Made by a program: the position numbers and the translations under genes. A stretch of DNA of 64,000 bases from Christensenellaceae bacterium. GTDB lineage: Bacteria; Bacillota; Clostridia; Christensenellales; CAG-138. The notes beneath the pieces were generated by a model. It made no database searches and had not been told where the DNA came from. It saw nothing but the letters and a program-made list of their open reading frames with translations. The stretch covers positions 1 through 64,000 of the forward strand of contig JAISKB010000017.1 of assembly GCA_031261085.1 (NCBI GenBank). The letters are read 5' to 3'. This document shows positions 45,777-55,396 of this stretch, in pieces. The stretch's first letter is position 1. Every line of letters begins with the position of its first letter.

Positions 45777-48053
45777 ATGCTGTTGTTTGTGCAGGTGATG
45801 GTGGATATCGCGCATTCCAATGTGGATAGGCTGTTTACCTATGCCCTGCCCGATGCGCTCCCCGTGGCGGTGGGGCAGCGGGTGCTGGTGCCCTTTGGCG
45901 CGGGCAATAAAAAGATAGAGGGCTTTGTGCTGGGCCTGAGCGAACGCTTCGAAGGCGGGGCAAATATCGCGGTCAAGCCCGTTTTGCGCGTGATGGAACC
46001 CTATCCCGCTTTAAGTGAAGAACAGATTGCCCTGGCCAAGTGGATTGCCGCAAGCTATGATTGCCTGCTGGTAGAAGCCCTGCGGCTGATGATACCCGTG
46101 CAGCTGCGCGGCGGCAAAATAAAAGAAAAAATCGAGCGCACCGTATACTTCCCGGCGGAAGAAAATATAGAAGCGGCGCTCGCCTCCCTGTGCAAAAAAG
46201 ATGGCGCGCCGCGCGCGCCGCTGCAGTATGAAGCGCTGCAGTTGGTGGCCAACTGCAAGGCGGATATGCGTATAAGCGACATCACGGCGTTTATACCGGG
46301 CAGCGGGCCGGCCGTGCGGGCGCTGATAAACCGTGGCCTGCTGAAGGAGCGCGGGCACGAGGTATACCGAAGCCCCCTGCGCGACATGGCCATCACGCGG
46401 GATGCGCCCAAAGAGCTGAACGCGCAGCAGCGGCTTGCGGCCGATGCCGTGGGCGCGGCGCTGGATGCGCATGCGGGCGCGTTTTTGCTGCACGGTGTGA
46501 CCGGCAGCGGCAAAACCGAGGTATATATGCATGCCATCGCCAAGGCGGTGCAAGAGGGGGGCACGGCCATTGTGCTGGTGCCCGAAATCGCGCTCACGCC
46601 GCAGGCGGTGGAACGTTTTCGCGCGCGGTTCGGCGAGCGCATCGCGGTGCTGCACAGCAGGCTGAGCGCGGGCGAGCGCTATGACGAGTGGCGCAGGATA
46701 CGCCTGAACAAGGTGGATGTGGTAATCGGCGCGCGCAGCGCGGTGTTTGCGCCGCTGAGCAATATACGCTTAATCGTGGTGGATGAGGAACACGAGCCCA
46801 GCTACCGCAGCGAAATAACGCCGCGCTACAGCGCCGTCGAGGTGGCGCAGCGGCGGTGCAGGCTCAATGGCGCGGTGCTGCTGCTGGGCAGCGCCACACC
46901 GGGCGTGAGCACATACCTAAAGGCGCAGCGCGGCAAGCTGACGTTGCTCCGCTTAACCGAGCGGGTGCAAAACCTGCCCATGCCCAAGGTACTGGTGGCG
47001 GATATGCGCGCCGAGTTTGCGGCGGGCAACACCAGCGTGTTCAGCGCGCCGCTGTACGACAGGCTTTCGGCCTGCTTTGCCGCCGGGGAGCAAGCCATAC
47101 TGTTTTTAAACCGGCGCGGGTATTCCACCTTCGTTTCCTGCCGGGGCTGCGGGTATGTGTTCACCTGCGATGCCTGCGACATCTCCATGACCTATCACAA
47201 GCAGGAGGATGCTTTAAAGTGCCATTATTGCGGCAGCGTAAAACATCTGCCCAAGGTATGCCCCGAATGCGGCAAGCCCTACATCAAATATTTCGGCATC
47301 GGCACCCAGCAGGTGGAGGAGCAGCTGCACGAGCATTTCCCCAGCGTGCGGGCGCTCCGTATGGATATGGATACCACGCACGGCAAAAACGCGCATTATG
47401 AAATACTCTCGGCCTTCGAGCGCGGCGAGGCGCAGGCGCTCATCGGCACGCAGATGGTGGCGAAGGGGCTGGATATGCCAAACGTTACCGTGGTGGGGGT
47501 TATAGCCGCCGATGCTACGCTGCACATACCCGATTACCGCAGCGGCGAGCGCACGTTCCAGTTGCTCACGCAGGTGGCGGGCCGTGCGGGGCGGGCGCAA
47601 AAAAGCGGGCAGGTGGTAATCCAAACCTATACGCCGGAGCATCCGGCCATACAGCTGGCGGCGCGGCATGATTACATCGGCTTTTATACCGGCGAAATCG
47701 AGCGCAGGCGCAGCGCGCTGTTCCCGCCGTATTCGCTGTTTGTGCGCGCGCTGTTTGCCCATACCGATGAAGCGTTGCTGTGCGAGGCCGCCAGCCGCTT
47801 CGCCGAAGGCGTTGAAAAGGCCGTGCAGGGCGCGCTATCTAAGGCGGGGGCGGATGTGCGGGAGCTGATTTTTTGCGCTTGCGCGCGGGCGCCCATCAAG
47901 CGCAAGCAGGGGCAGTATCGCTATCAGGTGCTGCTGAAGCTGGCGCGCACGGCACACGCGTCCGCCGCGATGCAGGCCATATATGCTTATACCAACGCGC
48001 ACCGCAGCGAGTATTTTGCGGCGCTGGAGGTAAACCCGCAGGATATGTTTTAG
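45777..48053 (+). CDS. priA: Primosomal protein N' (replication restart helicase PriA)
   Basis: 758 residues from the ATG at 45777 (preceded by a G-run; the exact start is uncertain). The 3'-OH-binding domain VMVDIAHSNVDRLFTYALPDAL... is followed by the helicase core: LLHGVTGSGKTEVYMHAI (Walker A), LVPEIALTPQ, VVDEEHEPSYRS (DEEH), LLLGSATPGVST. The eight-Cys zinc region CRGCGYVFTCDACDISMTYHKQEDALKCHYCG...CPECG, then GIGTQQVEE, LIGTQMVAKGLDMPNVTVVGVIAAD and TFQLLTQVAGRAGRA. Reloads the replicative helicase at stalled forks. Confidence 0.95.
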   Translation: MLLFVQVMVDIAHSNVDRLFTYALPDALPVAVGQRVLVPFGAGNKKIEGFVLGLSERFEGGANIAVKPVLRVMEPYPALSEEQIALAKWIAASYDCLLVEALRLMIPVQLRGGKIKEKIERTVYFPAEENIEAALASLCKKDGAPRAPLQYEALQLVANCKADMRISDITAFIPGSGPAVRALINRGLLKERGHEVYRSPLRDMAITRDAPKELNAQQRLAADAVGAALDAHAGAFLLHGVTGSGKTEVYMHAIAKAVQEGGTAIVLVPEIALTPQAVERFRARFGERIAVLHSRLSAGERYDEWRRIRLNKVDVVIGARSAVFAPLSNIRLIVVDEEHEPSYRSEITPRYSAVEVAQRRCRLNGAVLLLGSATPGVSTYLKAQRGKLTLLRLTERVQNLPMPKVLVADMRAEFAAGNTSVFSAPLYDRLSACFAAGEQAILFLNRRGYSTFVSCRGCGYVFTCDACDISMTYHKQEDALKCHYCGSVKHLPKVCPECGKPYIKYFGIGTQQVEEQLHEHFPSVRALRMDMDTTHGKNAHYEILSAFERGEAQALIGTQMVAKGLDMPNVTVVGVIAADATLHIPDYRSGERTFQLLTQVAGRAGRAQKSGQVVIQTYTPEHPAIQLAARHDYIGFYTGEIERRRSALFPPYSLFVRALFAHTDEALLCEAASRFAEGVEKAVQGALSKAGADVRELIFCACARAPIKRKQGQYRYQVLLKLARTAHASAAMQAIYAYTNAHRSEYFAALEVNPQDMF

Positions 48054-48069
48054 GCCGCGCCGGCCGCGC

Positions 48070-48099
48070 TTGCCTTTGCGCGCATAAGCGGGGTATAAT
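48070..48099 (+). promoter_or_regulatory. Candidate promoter of the def-to-rpe operon
   Basis: TTGCCT (48070-48075), 18-nt spacer, TATAAT (48094-48099), about 40 nt before the def start and just after the priA stop. Confidence 0.55.
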
Positions 48100-48136
48100 T
48101 GATGGAGCAAATGGCATACGAAAGAGGATTGGTTGC

Positions 48137-48631
48137 ATGGCAAAACGAAAGATATTTACCGAGGATGCGCCCTGCCTATATAAAGTCTGCCGCCCGGTAG
48201 AACGGTTTGACGCCAAGCTGGGCGCGCTGTTAGACGATATGGCCGAAACCATGTACGACGCCGAGGGCTGCGGGCTGGCGGCTTCCCAAATAGGCATACT
48301 GCGCCGCGCGGCGGTGGTGGATTGCGGCGAAGGCCTCATCGAGCTGGTCAACCCCGAGGTGGTGCAAACAGGGGGGGAGCAAGGCTGCTTCGAGGGCTGT
48401 TTATCCTTCCCGGGGAAGCGCGGGTATGTGGTGCGCCCCAACCTGGTTACGGTGCGCGCGTTCGACCGCGATGGCGATTTATACGAATACGAGGCGGAGG
48501 GCTTGCTGGCCCGCGCGATGCTGCACGAAATAGATCATTTGGACGGCAAGGTATATACGCGCCTGGTCACCGACCCGCCCGAGGGCTATACCGAAGAGGA
48601 TGAGGATGACGCGGAGGATGAGCCCACATGA
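48137..48631 (+). CDS. def: Peptide deformylase
   Basis: 164 residues. The three deformylase motifs are intact: GCGLAASQIG (motif I), EGCLSFPG (motif II with the metal Cys) and MLHEIDHLDGKVY (motif III, HExxH). Removes the formyl group from nascent proteins at the ribosome. An acidic tail (EEDEDDAEDEP) closes the protein. First gene of a run of eight genes that overlap or lie within 13 nt of each other. Overlaps fmt by ATGA. Confidence 0.95.
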   Translation: MAKRKIFTEDAPCLYKVCRPVERFDAKLGALLDDMAETMYDAEGCGLAASQIGILRRAAVVDCGEGLIELVNPEVVQTGGEQGCFEGCLSFPGKRGYVVRPNLVTVRAFDRDGDLYEYEAEGLLARAMLHEIDHLDGKVYTRLVTDPPEGYTEEDEDDAEDEPT

Positions 48632-49560
48632 AAATTGCCTTTTTAGGCACGCCGGGTTTTGCTTTGCCCTCGCTGCAAATGCTGCTGGATGCGGGGCACG
48701 AGCTGGCGCTGTTTACCAACCCGGATAGGCCCAAGGGGCGGCACGGCGTGCCGGTTCCGCCGCCCACCAAGGTGCTTGCGCTCGCAAACGGCATCCCTGT
48801 ATATCAGTTCGAACGCATACGCGCGCCCGAGGGCGTGGCCGCGTTGCGGGCGTTCGCGCCCGAGCTGATGGTGACGGCCGCCTTTGGTCAGCTGCTCTCC
48901 CAAGAAAATTTGGATATCCCGCCGTATGGCTGCATCAACGTGCATGCGAGCCTGCTGCCCAAATATCGCGGCGCCGCGCCCATACAGTGGGCCATAATAG
49001 GCGGCGATACGGTCACCGGCGTCACCACCATGTATACCGCGCTGGGGCTGGATACCGGCGACATTCTGCTATCGCGGCAAACCCCCATCGGGCCGGAAGA
49101 GACCGCGGGGGAATTGTTTGACCGCCTGGCCTGCCTGGGGGCTGATTTGCTGAAAGAAACCATCGCAAGCCTGCAGGCGGGCACGCTCGTGCGCACGCCG
49201 CAAAGCGAGGCCGAGGCTACGCGCTGCACCATGATACACAAAGAAGACGGCAAGCTGAGCTTTGCCGCGCAAACCGCACAGCAGGTGCACGACCGCGTGC
49301 GGGGCACCTCCCCGTGGCCGGGGGCCTATGCGCTGATGGAGGGCGGGGAGCCGCTCAAAATTTGGCGCACCCATATGAGCGGCCGCTTGGAACGCGGCGC
49401 GGCGGGGGAATGTGTGATAGCCAGCCCCAAAACCGGCTTGTTTGTGCAGGCGGCAGATGGCTTGGTAGAAATATTGGAGCTGCAATTCCCGGGCGGCAAG
49501 CGTATGACTGCCGCGCAGGCGCTTGCGGGCCATGCTCTGCAGGGGACGATACTGCGATGA
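48628..49560 (+). CDS. fmt: Methionyl-tRNA formyltransferase
   Basis: 310 residues. IAFLGTPGFALPSLQMLLDAGHEL, TAAFGQLLSQENLDIPPYGCINVHASLLPKYRGAAPIQWAIIGGDTVTGVTTM (catalytic Asn-His-Asp region: INVHASLLP, GAAPI) and the C-terminal OB domain (VHDRVRGTSPWPGAYALMEG). Formylates initiator Met-tRNA. Coupled to def (ATGA overlap) as in most bacteria, and to rsmB by another ATGA overlap. Confidence 0.95.
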   Translation: MKIAFLGTPGFALPSLQMLLDAGHELALFTNPDRPKGRHGVPVPPPTKVLALANGIPVYQFERIRAPEGVAALRAFAPELMVTAAFGQLLSQENLDIPPYGCINVHASLLPKYRGAAPIQWAIIGGDTVTGVTTMYTALGLDTGDILLSRQTPIGPEETAGELFDRLACLGADLLKETIASLQAGTLVRTPQSEAEATRCTMIHKEDGKLSFAAQTAQQVHDRVRGTSPWPGAYALMEGGEPLKIWRTHMSGRLERGAAGECVIASPKTGLFVQAADGLVEILELQFPGGKRMTAAQALAGHALQGTILR

Positions 49561-50864
49561 GCGGCGCGCGCCGGGGGGCGCTTTCGGCACTGTTGGCGGT
49601 TACCGAGCAGGGGGCTTATGCCAACCTTGCGCTCAAGCAAACGCTGCAGGGCCTGGGCGAGCAAGAAACAAAGTGGGCCAGCGCGGCGGTGTATACCGTG
49701 CTCGATCACCTATACTATATCGATGCGGTAATCGCGCGCTTTGCCAAGGGCCGGGTGCAGCCGCAGGTGCGGGGCATACTCCGCCTGGGTGTGGCGCAGG
49801 CGCTGTATATGCGGGTGCCGCCCAGTGCGGCCTGCGATGAGAGCGTAAAGCTGGCCAAGCAAATCGGCAAGGGCGCTTTGGCGGGCTATGTAAACGGCGT
49901 GATGCGAAATATCTGCCGCAATTTAGAGGATTTACCGCCGCTGCCGCAGGAGACCAACGCGCGGCTGTGCATGCAATATAGTTACCCCGCCTGGCTGGTA
50001 GAGGCCTATGTGGCCCGCTATGGCGAAGCGTTTACCGAAGGCATGCTCAAGGGCGCGCAGCACCCCATGACGGTGCGGGCGCAATACCCTTATACCACGA
50101 GCGCGCTGCTGCAGGAGTTCCACGGGCGGGGCATAGGCTGCGCCGCGGGGAATATCGTGCCCGACGCGGTAAAGCTGGAAACGGGCCTAAACCTTGCCGC
50201 CGAGCCGCTGTTTAAAGAGGGTAAGCTCACCGTGCAGAGCGAGAGCGCTATGCTGGTTTGCCGGGCGCTTTCGCCCGCGCCGGGCCTGCGCATATTGGAT
50301 GCCTGCGCCGCGCCGGGGGGTAAAACCGCGTATCTCAGCCATTTGATGCGGGGCGAAGGCCATATTACCGCATGGGAGCTGCACGCGCACCGGGCCGAGC
50401 TTATGCGCAAAACGCTGGAGCGGCTGCATGTGAACAATGCCGAGGTTTCGGTGCGGGATGCGGCGGTTTATGACGCAAGCTTCGCCGGGGCGTTTGACGC
50501 CGTGCTGCTGGATGCCCCCTGCTCGGGGCTGGGCGTGCCGGGCAAGCCGGATGCGCGCTATGCCAAAAGCCCTGCCATACTATCCGAACTGGCGGAGCTG
50601 CAGGGCAGCTTGCTGCGCGCCTGCGCCGCGTATGTGCGGCCGGGCGGCATATTGCTGTATGCTACCTGCGCCATATCCGAGCAGGAAAACGAGGCGCAAA
50701 TCGCGCGGTTTTTGCGGGAGCATGAAGATTTTGCGCCGCAGGCCCTCCCAGATTTACCCGCAAGCCTTGCGGACCGGGCGGCGGGGGGCGTGCTGCAGCT
50801 GTTCCCGCATATAGATGCTACGGAGGGCTTCTTTATGGCCCGCATGGTGCGGCACGATGGATGA
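49557..50864 (+). CDS. rsmB: 16S rRNA (cytosine-967-C5) methyltransferase RsmB
   Basis: 435 residues. N-terminal NusB-like domain (ALSALLAVTEQGAYANLALKQTL ... LRLGVAQALYMRVPPSAACDESVKLAK), then the SAM methyltransferase core with ILDACAAPGGKTAYLSHLM (motif I), VLLDAPCSGLGVPGKPDARY (motif IV, PC) and LLYATCAISEQENEAQI (motif VI catalytic TC). Usual length. Overlaps both neighbours. Confidence 0.94.
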   Translation: MSGARRGALSALLAVTEQGAYANLALKQTLQGLGEQETKWASAAVYTVLDHLYYIDAVIARFAKGRVQPQVRGILRLGVAQALYMRVPPSAACDESVKLAKQIGKGALAGYVNGVMRNICRNLEDLPPLPQETNARLCMQYSYPAWLVEAYVARYGEAFTEGMLKGAQHPMTVRAQYPYTTSALLQEFHGRGIGCAAGNIVPDAVKLETGLNLAAEPLFKEGKLTVQSESAMLVCRALSPAPGLRILDACAAPGGKTAYLSHLMRGEGHITAWELHAHRAELMRKTLERLHVNNAEVSVRDAAVYDASFAGAFDAVLLDAPCSGLGVPGKPDARYAKSPAILSELAELQGSLLRACAAYVRPGGILLYATCAISEQENEAQIARFLREHEDFAPQALPDLPASLADRAAGGVLQLFPHIDATEGFFMARMVRHDG

Positions 50865-51930
50865 ACGCTGCCTTATGAGCATGGATATGGCCGACCTCGC
50901 CGCGCTGATGCAAGGCTTGGGCGAGCCGAAGTTCCGCGCGGGGCAGGTGTTTGCCTGGCTTGCGCGGGGTATGAAGCCGCAGGGCATGACCAACCTGCCG
51001 CAGGGGCTGCGCGATACGCTATCCGCGCTGCCGTTTGGGGGCGCGCGGGTGCATGATCGGTTTATCTCCGCCAAAGACGGCACCGTGAAATATCTATTCG
51101 AGCTTGAGGACGGCAACCTGGTGGAGGGCGTTTTGATGCGCTACCGCTACGGCAATACGCTGTGCATCTCCACGCAGGTGGGGTGCCGCATGGGCTGCGC
51201 GTTTTGCGCTTCCACCCTGGATGGCTGCGTGCGCAACCTTACGCCGGGCGAGATGCTCAGCTTCATAGCCCGCGCCGAAGAAGACGAGCCTTTGAAGGAG
51301 GGCGCTGTGCGCGCGGTGACCAACATCGTGCTGATGGGCAGCGGGGAGCCGCTGGATAACTACGATAACGTGGTGAAGTTTTTGCGCATGGTATCCGCGC
51401 CCGAGGGTATGAACATAAGCCCCCGCAATATTTCACTTTCCACCTGCGGGCTGGTGCCAAAGCTGCTCCGCTTTATGCGGGAAGCGCCGCATGTTACGCT
51501 CTCGATCTCGCTGCACGCGGCCACCGATGAAGCGCGCAGCCGCATCATGCCCGTCAACCGCCGTTACCCCATTGCGGAACTGCTGGGCGCCGCCAAAGCG
51601 TATGCGCAGGAAACGGGGCGGCGGGTTATATTTGAATATGCGTTGATACTGGGACAAAACGATTCCAGCGCCGATGCAAGCGCGCTTGCGAAGCTGGTGC
51701 GAGGTATCCCCTGCCATGTGAATTTGATACCGCTCAACGCCATAAAGGAGCGCGGGCTCAAAGGGGCCACGCGGGAAGGCGCGGCGCGCTTTGCCGAAAG
51801 CCTTGTGGCGCTGGGGGTTTCGGCCACGGTGCGCCGGGAGCTGGGGACGGATATAGAGGGTGCGTGCGGGCAGCTGCGCCGCCGCGTACTGCAACAAAAA
51901 AACGATAGCAGCGAGGAGACTTTGCCGTGA
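50857..51930 (+). CDS. rlmN: Dual-specificity 23S rRNA A2503 / tRNA A37 methyltransferase RlmN
   Basis: 357 residues from the ATG at 50857, overlapping the rsmB stop (other in-frame ATGs follow within 10 codons). N-terminal helical domain (PKFRAGQVFAWLARGMKPQGMTNLPQGLRDTL), the radical-SAM motif GCRMGCAFCAS (CxxxCxxC), VLMGSGEPLDNYDNV, SLHAATDEARSRIMPVNRRYP and the second catalytic Cys in IEGACGQLRRR are all present. Methylates C2 of adenine. Confidence 0.95.
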   Translation: MDERCLMSMDMADLAALMQGLGEPKFRAGQVFAWLARGMKPQGMTNLPQGLRDTLSALPFGGARVHDRFISAKDGTVKYLFELEDGNLVEGVLMRYRYGNTLCISTQVGCRMGCAFCASTLDGCVRNLTPGEMLSFIARAEEDEPLKEGAVRAVTNIVLMGSGEPLDNYDNVVKFLRMVSAPEGMNISPRNISLSTCGLVPKLLRFMREAPHVTLSISLHAATDEARSRIMPVNRRYPIAELLGAAKAYAQETGRRVIFEYALILGQNDSSADASALAKLVRGIPCHVNLIPLNAIKERGLKGATREGAARFAESLVALGVSATVRRELGTDIEGACGQLRRRVLQQKNDSSEETLP

Positions 51931-52640
51931 AATATGCCGCCAACAGCAAACAGGGCAAACGGGCGCAAAATGAAGATCACTTCTTTATCCCGCAGCGGGG
52001 AGAGGTGTCGCTTGCCGTTGTGGCCGATGGTATGGGCGGGCATAACGCGGGCAATATAGCCAGCGCGCTCGCGGTAGAAACCGTGGTGAGCGAGCTGAAA
52101 CGCGGGGGCTTGGGCACGCCCGAAGAATTGATACTGGCCGCCATGGTAAAGGCCAACGATACCGTGTACGAATACGCGGCGCAGCACCCAAACTGCCGCG
52201 GCATGGGCACCACCATGGTGCTCGCAATGCCCTTTCATACGCGGTATGTGGCCGCGAACATAGGCGACAGCAGGCTGTACCATTTTGACGGGAAGCAGCT
52301 CGTGCAAATCACCAAAGACCATTCCTATGTGGCGGAATTGGTGGAGGCGGGGCAAATCACGCCCGAGGAGGCCGCGCATCACCCGCGGCGCAACATCATC
52401 ACCCGTGCGCTGGGCGCGCGGGAGGTCGAAAGGACGGACTTGTTCCGATGTGAATGGCACCCGGGTGATATACTTATGCTGTGTACCGATGGGTTGTTCG
52501 GCGCGTTGGAGAATGCCGATATGCTGCGGGTGCTGGTCGAAGAGCCGGATTTACAGCGGGCGTGCGATACCTTGGTGGATATTGCGCTCTATGGCGGCTC
52601 CAGCGATAACGTCAGCGTGGCACTGATACAGAATGTATGA
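51927..52640 (+). CDS. prpC: PP2C-family Ser/Thr protein phosphatase PrpC/Stp
   Basis: 237 residues from GTG at 51927 (GTGA overlap with rlmN). PP2C metal motifs: KRAQNEDHFFI, VVADGMGGHNAGNIAS, RYVAANIGDSRLYHF, ITKDHSYVAELVEAG and CTDGLFG, SSDNVSVALI. Removes phosphate from proteins modified by the neighbouring kinase PrkC; the pair controls cell-wall and dormancy/germination responses in Firmicutes. Confidence 0.94.
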   Translation: MKYAANSKQGKRAQNEDHFFIPQRGEVSLAVVADGMGGHNAGNIASALAVETVVSELKRGGLGTPEELILAAMVKANDTVYEYAAQHPNCRGMGTTMVLAMPFHTRYVAANIGDSRLYHFDGKQLVQITKDHSYVAELVEAGQITPEEAAHHPRRNIITRALGAREVERTDLFRCEWHPGDILMLCTDGLFGALENADMLRVLVEEPDLQRACDTLVDIALYGGSSDNVSVALIQNV

Positions 52641-52653
52641 GGCGGGCGATAAG

Positions 52654-54507
52654 ATGATCGGTAATTTAATCGACGGGCGGTACCGCGTCGAAAGCATGAT
52701 AGGCTCGGGCGGCATGGCCAACGTATATAAAGCGTGCGACACGGCGGAAGACCGCGTCGTGGCGATAAAAATGCTCAAGGATGAAAACCTGGGCGATGCG
52801 GAGTTTGTACGCCGCTTTGCGCGGGAAGCGCAGGCTGTGCTTTCGCTGTCGCATCCAAACATCGTGGAATCCTACGATGTGGGTACCGACCCGGCTACGG
52901 GCGCCTTATACATCGTGCTCGAATATGTGGAGGGCGGCACCTTAAAAGAGCTCATTCAAAAAAAGGGCGCGCTCCCGCCCAAAACGGCGGTTCATATCGC
53001 TTGCCAGGTGCTGGATGCCTTGCAGCACGCGCACGAGCAGGGGTTTATTCACCGGGACGTGAAGCCGCAAAACGTGATGCTCACCGCCCATGGCAAGGCC
53101 AAGCTGGCCGATTTTGGCATCGCGCGGGATGCCGGCGCCACCACGCGCACCTTTGCGGGTACCGGCGTGATAGGCTCGGTGCACTATATTTCGCCCGAGC
53201 AGGCGCGCGGGGATACCGCGACCGCGGAGAGCGATATCTATTCCTGCTCCATACTGCTTTATGAAATGCTTACCGGGGAAGTGCCGTTTGCGGGGGATAA
53301 TTCCGTAGTGATCGCGCTCAAGCATTTACAAGAAGATATTTTGCCGCCCAACGCGTTGAACCCGCGGCTGCCCCGGGCGCTGAGCGATGTGGTGGTAAAG
53401 GGCGCCGATAAGGACCCGGCGCTGCGCTACAAAACCGCCGAGCTCATGCACAGCGACCTGCAGCGCGCGCTTAGGGAACCGCGCGGCAAGTTTGCGCGGC
53501 TCAATATGCAGCGCAGCGGCAAACGCAAGGGGCGGCGCACGCTGGGCATCGTAAACATCGCGGTGATGCTGCTATTGATATTGGGCTCCTTTATCAGCGT
53601 GTTCTTAATCATCCGCTCCTCCTACGAGGCGCAGGACGAGGCCGGCACGGAGTTTATCGTGCCTACGCTGGTGGGTAAAACGCTGCGCGACGCGCAGGAT
53701 TTAAGCAAGCTGCGCGGCTTTGCGCTGGTTGTGGGCGATTATGAGATAAGCGAGGACCAGCCCGAGGGGCAGGTGCTGCGCCAGGCCCCGGCGGAGGGCA
53801 TAAAGGGCAAAGAGGGGGACACCATTTCCGTAATCATAAGCTCCGGCAGCGGGTATGTTGTTGTGCCGCAGCTGGTAGCGCTCCCGCTGCAGGATGCGCT
53901 GCTGCTGCTGGCCGAGGAAAACCTGCAGGTGGGTTCGGTGCAGCATATCCCCAGCGATTTGCCGGATGGGCAGGTGATGCGCCAGGACCCGGAGGCCGAC
54001 ACCCGCATATTCGACAACGAAACGATTACCCTGTTTGTGAGCGGGACCGAAACCTCCAACATCGAAATGCCCTCCTTCACGGGGCTGACCACCAGCGTGG
54101 CCAGCGCTGTGGCCAGGGATAGCGGCTTTGCGCGCGTGTGGATATATTGCGTTGCGCCCGTGGGCGACGCGCCCGAGGAACGCGTGCAAAAGCAGCTGCC
54201 CATGGTGGGCTTAAACGTGAACAAAAGCACGCCGGTGGAGCTGTGGATAAGCCGCACCTACCTGGGCGATTGCGCGGCGGATATCGCGGCCAATATCGAT
54301 ATAGAGGGCGGCAAAAAGACCATCACAACCACCGCTCTATTGCCGGAGGGCACAGAGCTTGTGCTGGATACGCGCACGATGGAGGCGGGCAAGCAGCAAA
54401 CCATATCGTTTACGGGGTACCTGCGCACAGCCGGCCAATACGAGTGCGTCGTATATGCGGATGGCGTGCAGCTTAAGCGCATAACAGCCGAATTTAAAAA
54501 ACGCTGA
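52654..54507 (+). CDS. prkC: PASTA-domain Ser/Thr protein kinase PrkC/Stk
   Basis: 617 residues from the ATG at 52654 (an in-frame ATG at 52633 overlaps the prpC stop and is possible). Kinase domain: IGSGGMANVYKACD (glycine loop), VVAIKML (Lys), FIHRDVKPQNVMLT (HRD), LADFGIARDAG (DFG) and YISPEQARGD. One membrane helix at about residues 305-325 (TLGIVNIAVMLLLILGSFISVFLII). Outside are three PASTA repeats (FIVPTLVGKTLRDAQDL..., VVVPQLVALPLQDALLLLAEE..., IEMPSFTGLTTSVASAVA...) that sense muropeptides, plus a C-terminal beta domain of about 90 residues. Confidence 0.94.
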   Translation: MIGNLIDGRYRVESMIGSGGMANVYKACDTAEDRVVAIKMLKDENLGDAEFVRRFAREAQAVLSLSHPNIVESYDVGTDPATGALYIVLEYVEGGTLKELIQKKGALPPKTAVHIACQVLDALQHAHEQGFIHRDVKPQNVMLTAHGKAKLADFGIARDAGATTRTFAGTGVIGSVHYISPEQARGDTATAESDIYSCSILLYEMLTGEVPFAGDNSVVIALKHLQEDILPPNALNPRLPRALSDVVVKGADKDPALRYKTAELMHSDLQRALREPRGKFARLNMQRSGKRKGRRTLGIVNIAVMLLLILGSFISVFLIIRSSYEAQDEAGTEFIVPTLVGKTLRDAQDLSKLRGFALVVGDYEISEDQPEGQVLRQAPAEGIKGKEGDTISVIISSGSGYVVVPQLVALPLQDALLLLAEENLQVGSVQHIPSDLPDGQVMRQDPEADTRIFDNETITLFVSGTETSNIEMPSFTGLTTSVASAVARDSGFARVWIYCVAPVGDAPEERVQKQLPMVGLNVNKSTPVELWISRTYLGDCAADIAANIDIEGGKKTITTTALLPEGTELVLDTRTMEAGKQQTISFTGYLRTAGQYECVVYADGVQLKRITAEFKKR

Positions 54508-54508
54508 T

Positions 54509-55396
54509 ATGCAAACGATGCATCATGGGTGGATCCGCAAGGGAATAGGCAGCTTTTACACCGTCGTTTCAGACGGCGCCGAATATGTGTGCAAGGCGCG
54601 GGGCCGCTTCCGCAACGAAGGGCTTACGCCGGTGCCGGGCGATGGGGTGGAGTTTGAACTGGGGGAGGATGGCGGCGGCTACCTGCTCGCCATCGAGCCG
54701 CGGCGCAATTTGTTGATACGCCCGGCGGTCGCCAACCTCGACAAGCTCATGATCGTGCTGGCGGCCTCCCGGCCGGTGCCCGACCTGCTGCTGGTGGATA
54801 AGCTGCTGCTCCAGTGCGAAACCTTGGGCATACTGCCCGTGATCGTGTGCAATAAGTGCGATGAGCAGGATGCGCTGCTGTATGCCGACCTGCTGGCGCA
54901 ATACCGCCCGGCCGGGTACGCCGTGCTGGGCGTCTCCGCAAAAACGGGGGAGGGCATAGAGCGGGTGCGCGCGCAAATAGCGGGGAGCAAGTGCTGCTTT
55001 GCGGGGCAGAGCGCGGTGGGCAAAAGCTCACTGCTCAATGCGCTGGTGCCCGAGCTTGCGCTGCAGGTAGGCGGGCTTTCCCGCAAAACGGAGCGGGGAC
55101 GGCACACCACGCGGCACGCGGAGCTATACCCGGTGTGCGGCGGCGCGGTGTTGGATACGCCCGGCTTTAGCCTGCTGGATATACAGGCTATGGAGCCAAA
55201 TACGCTGGCCGGTTATTACCCTGAAATGCGGCGGCATACCGCGCAGTGCCGCTTTGCGGCGTGCCTGCATGTATCCGAGCCGGAATGCGCCGTGAAGCCG
55301 CTGATAACGAGCGGCGCGCTGCACCCACAGCGCTATGCGCGGTATGTGGAACTGCTAACAGAGCTAAAAGAAATCAGGAGGCATAAATATGATTAA
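54509..55396 (+). CDS. rsgA: Ribosome small-subunit-dependent GTPase RsgA
   Basis: 295 residues. OB fold first (GWIRKGIGSFYTVVSDGAEYVCKARGRFR), then the circularly permuted GTPase: VCNKCDEQD (G4), VSAKTGEGI (G5), FAGQSAVGKSSLLNAL (G1), GRHTTRHAEL (G2), LDTPGFSLLD (G3). The zinc motif CRFAACLHVSEPEC (C-x4-C-x-H-x5-C) lies near the C-terminus. Late 30S maturation factor. 1 nt after prkC, overlaps rpe by 8 nt. Confidence 0.95.
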   Translation: MQTMHHGWIRKGIGSFYTVVSDGAEYVCKARGRFRNEGLTPVPGDGVEFELGEDGGGYLLAIEPRRNLLIRPAVANLDKLMIVLAASRPVPDLLLVDKLLLQCETLGILPVIVCNKCDEQDALLYADLLAQYRPAGYAVLGVSAKTGEGIERVRAQIAGSKCCFAGQSAVGKSSLLNALVPELALQVGGLSRKTERGRHTTRHAELYPVCGGAVLDTPGFSLLDIQAMEPNTLAGYYPEMRRHTAQCRFAACLHVSEPECAVKPLITSGALHPQRYARYVELLTELKEIRRHKYD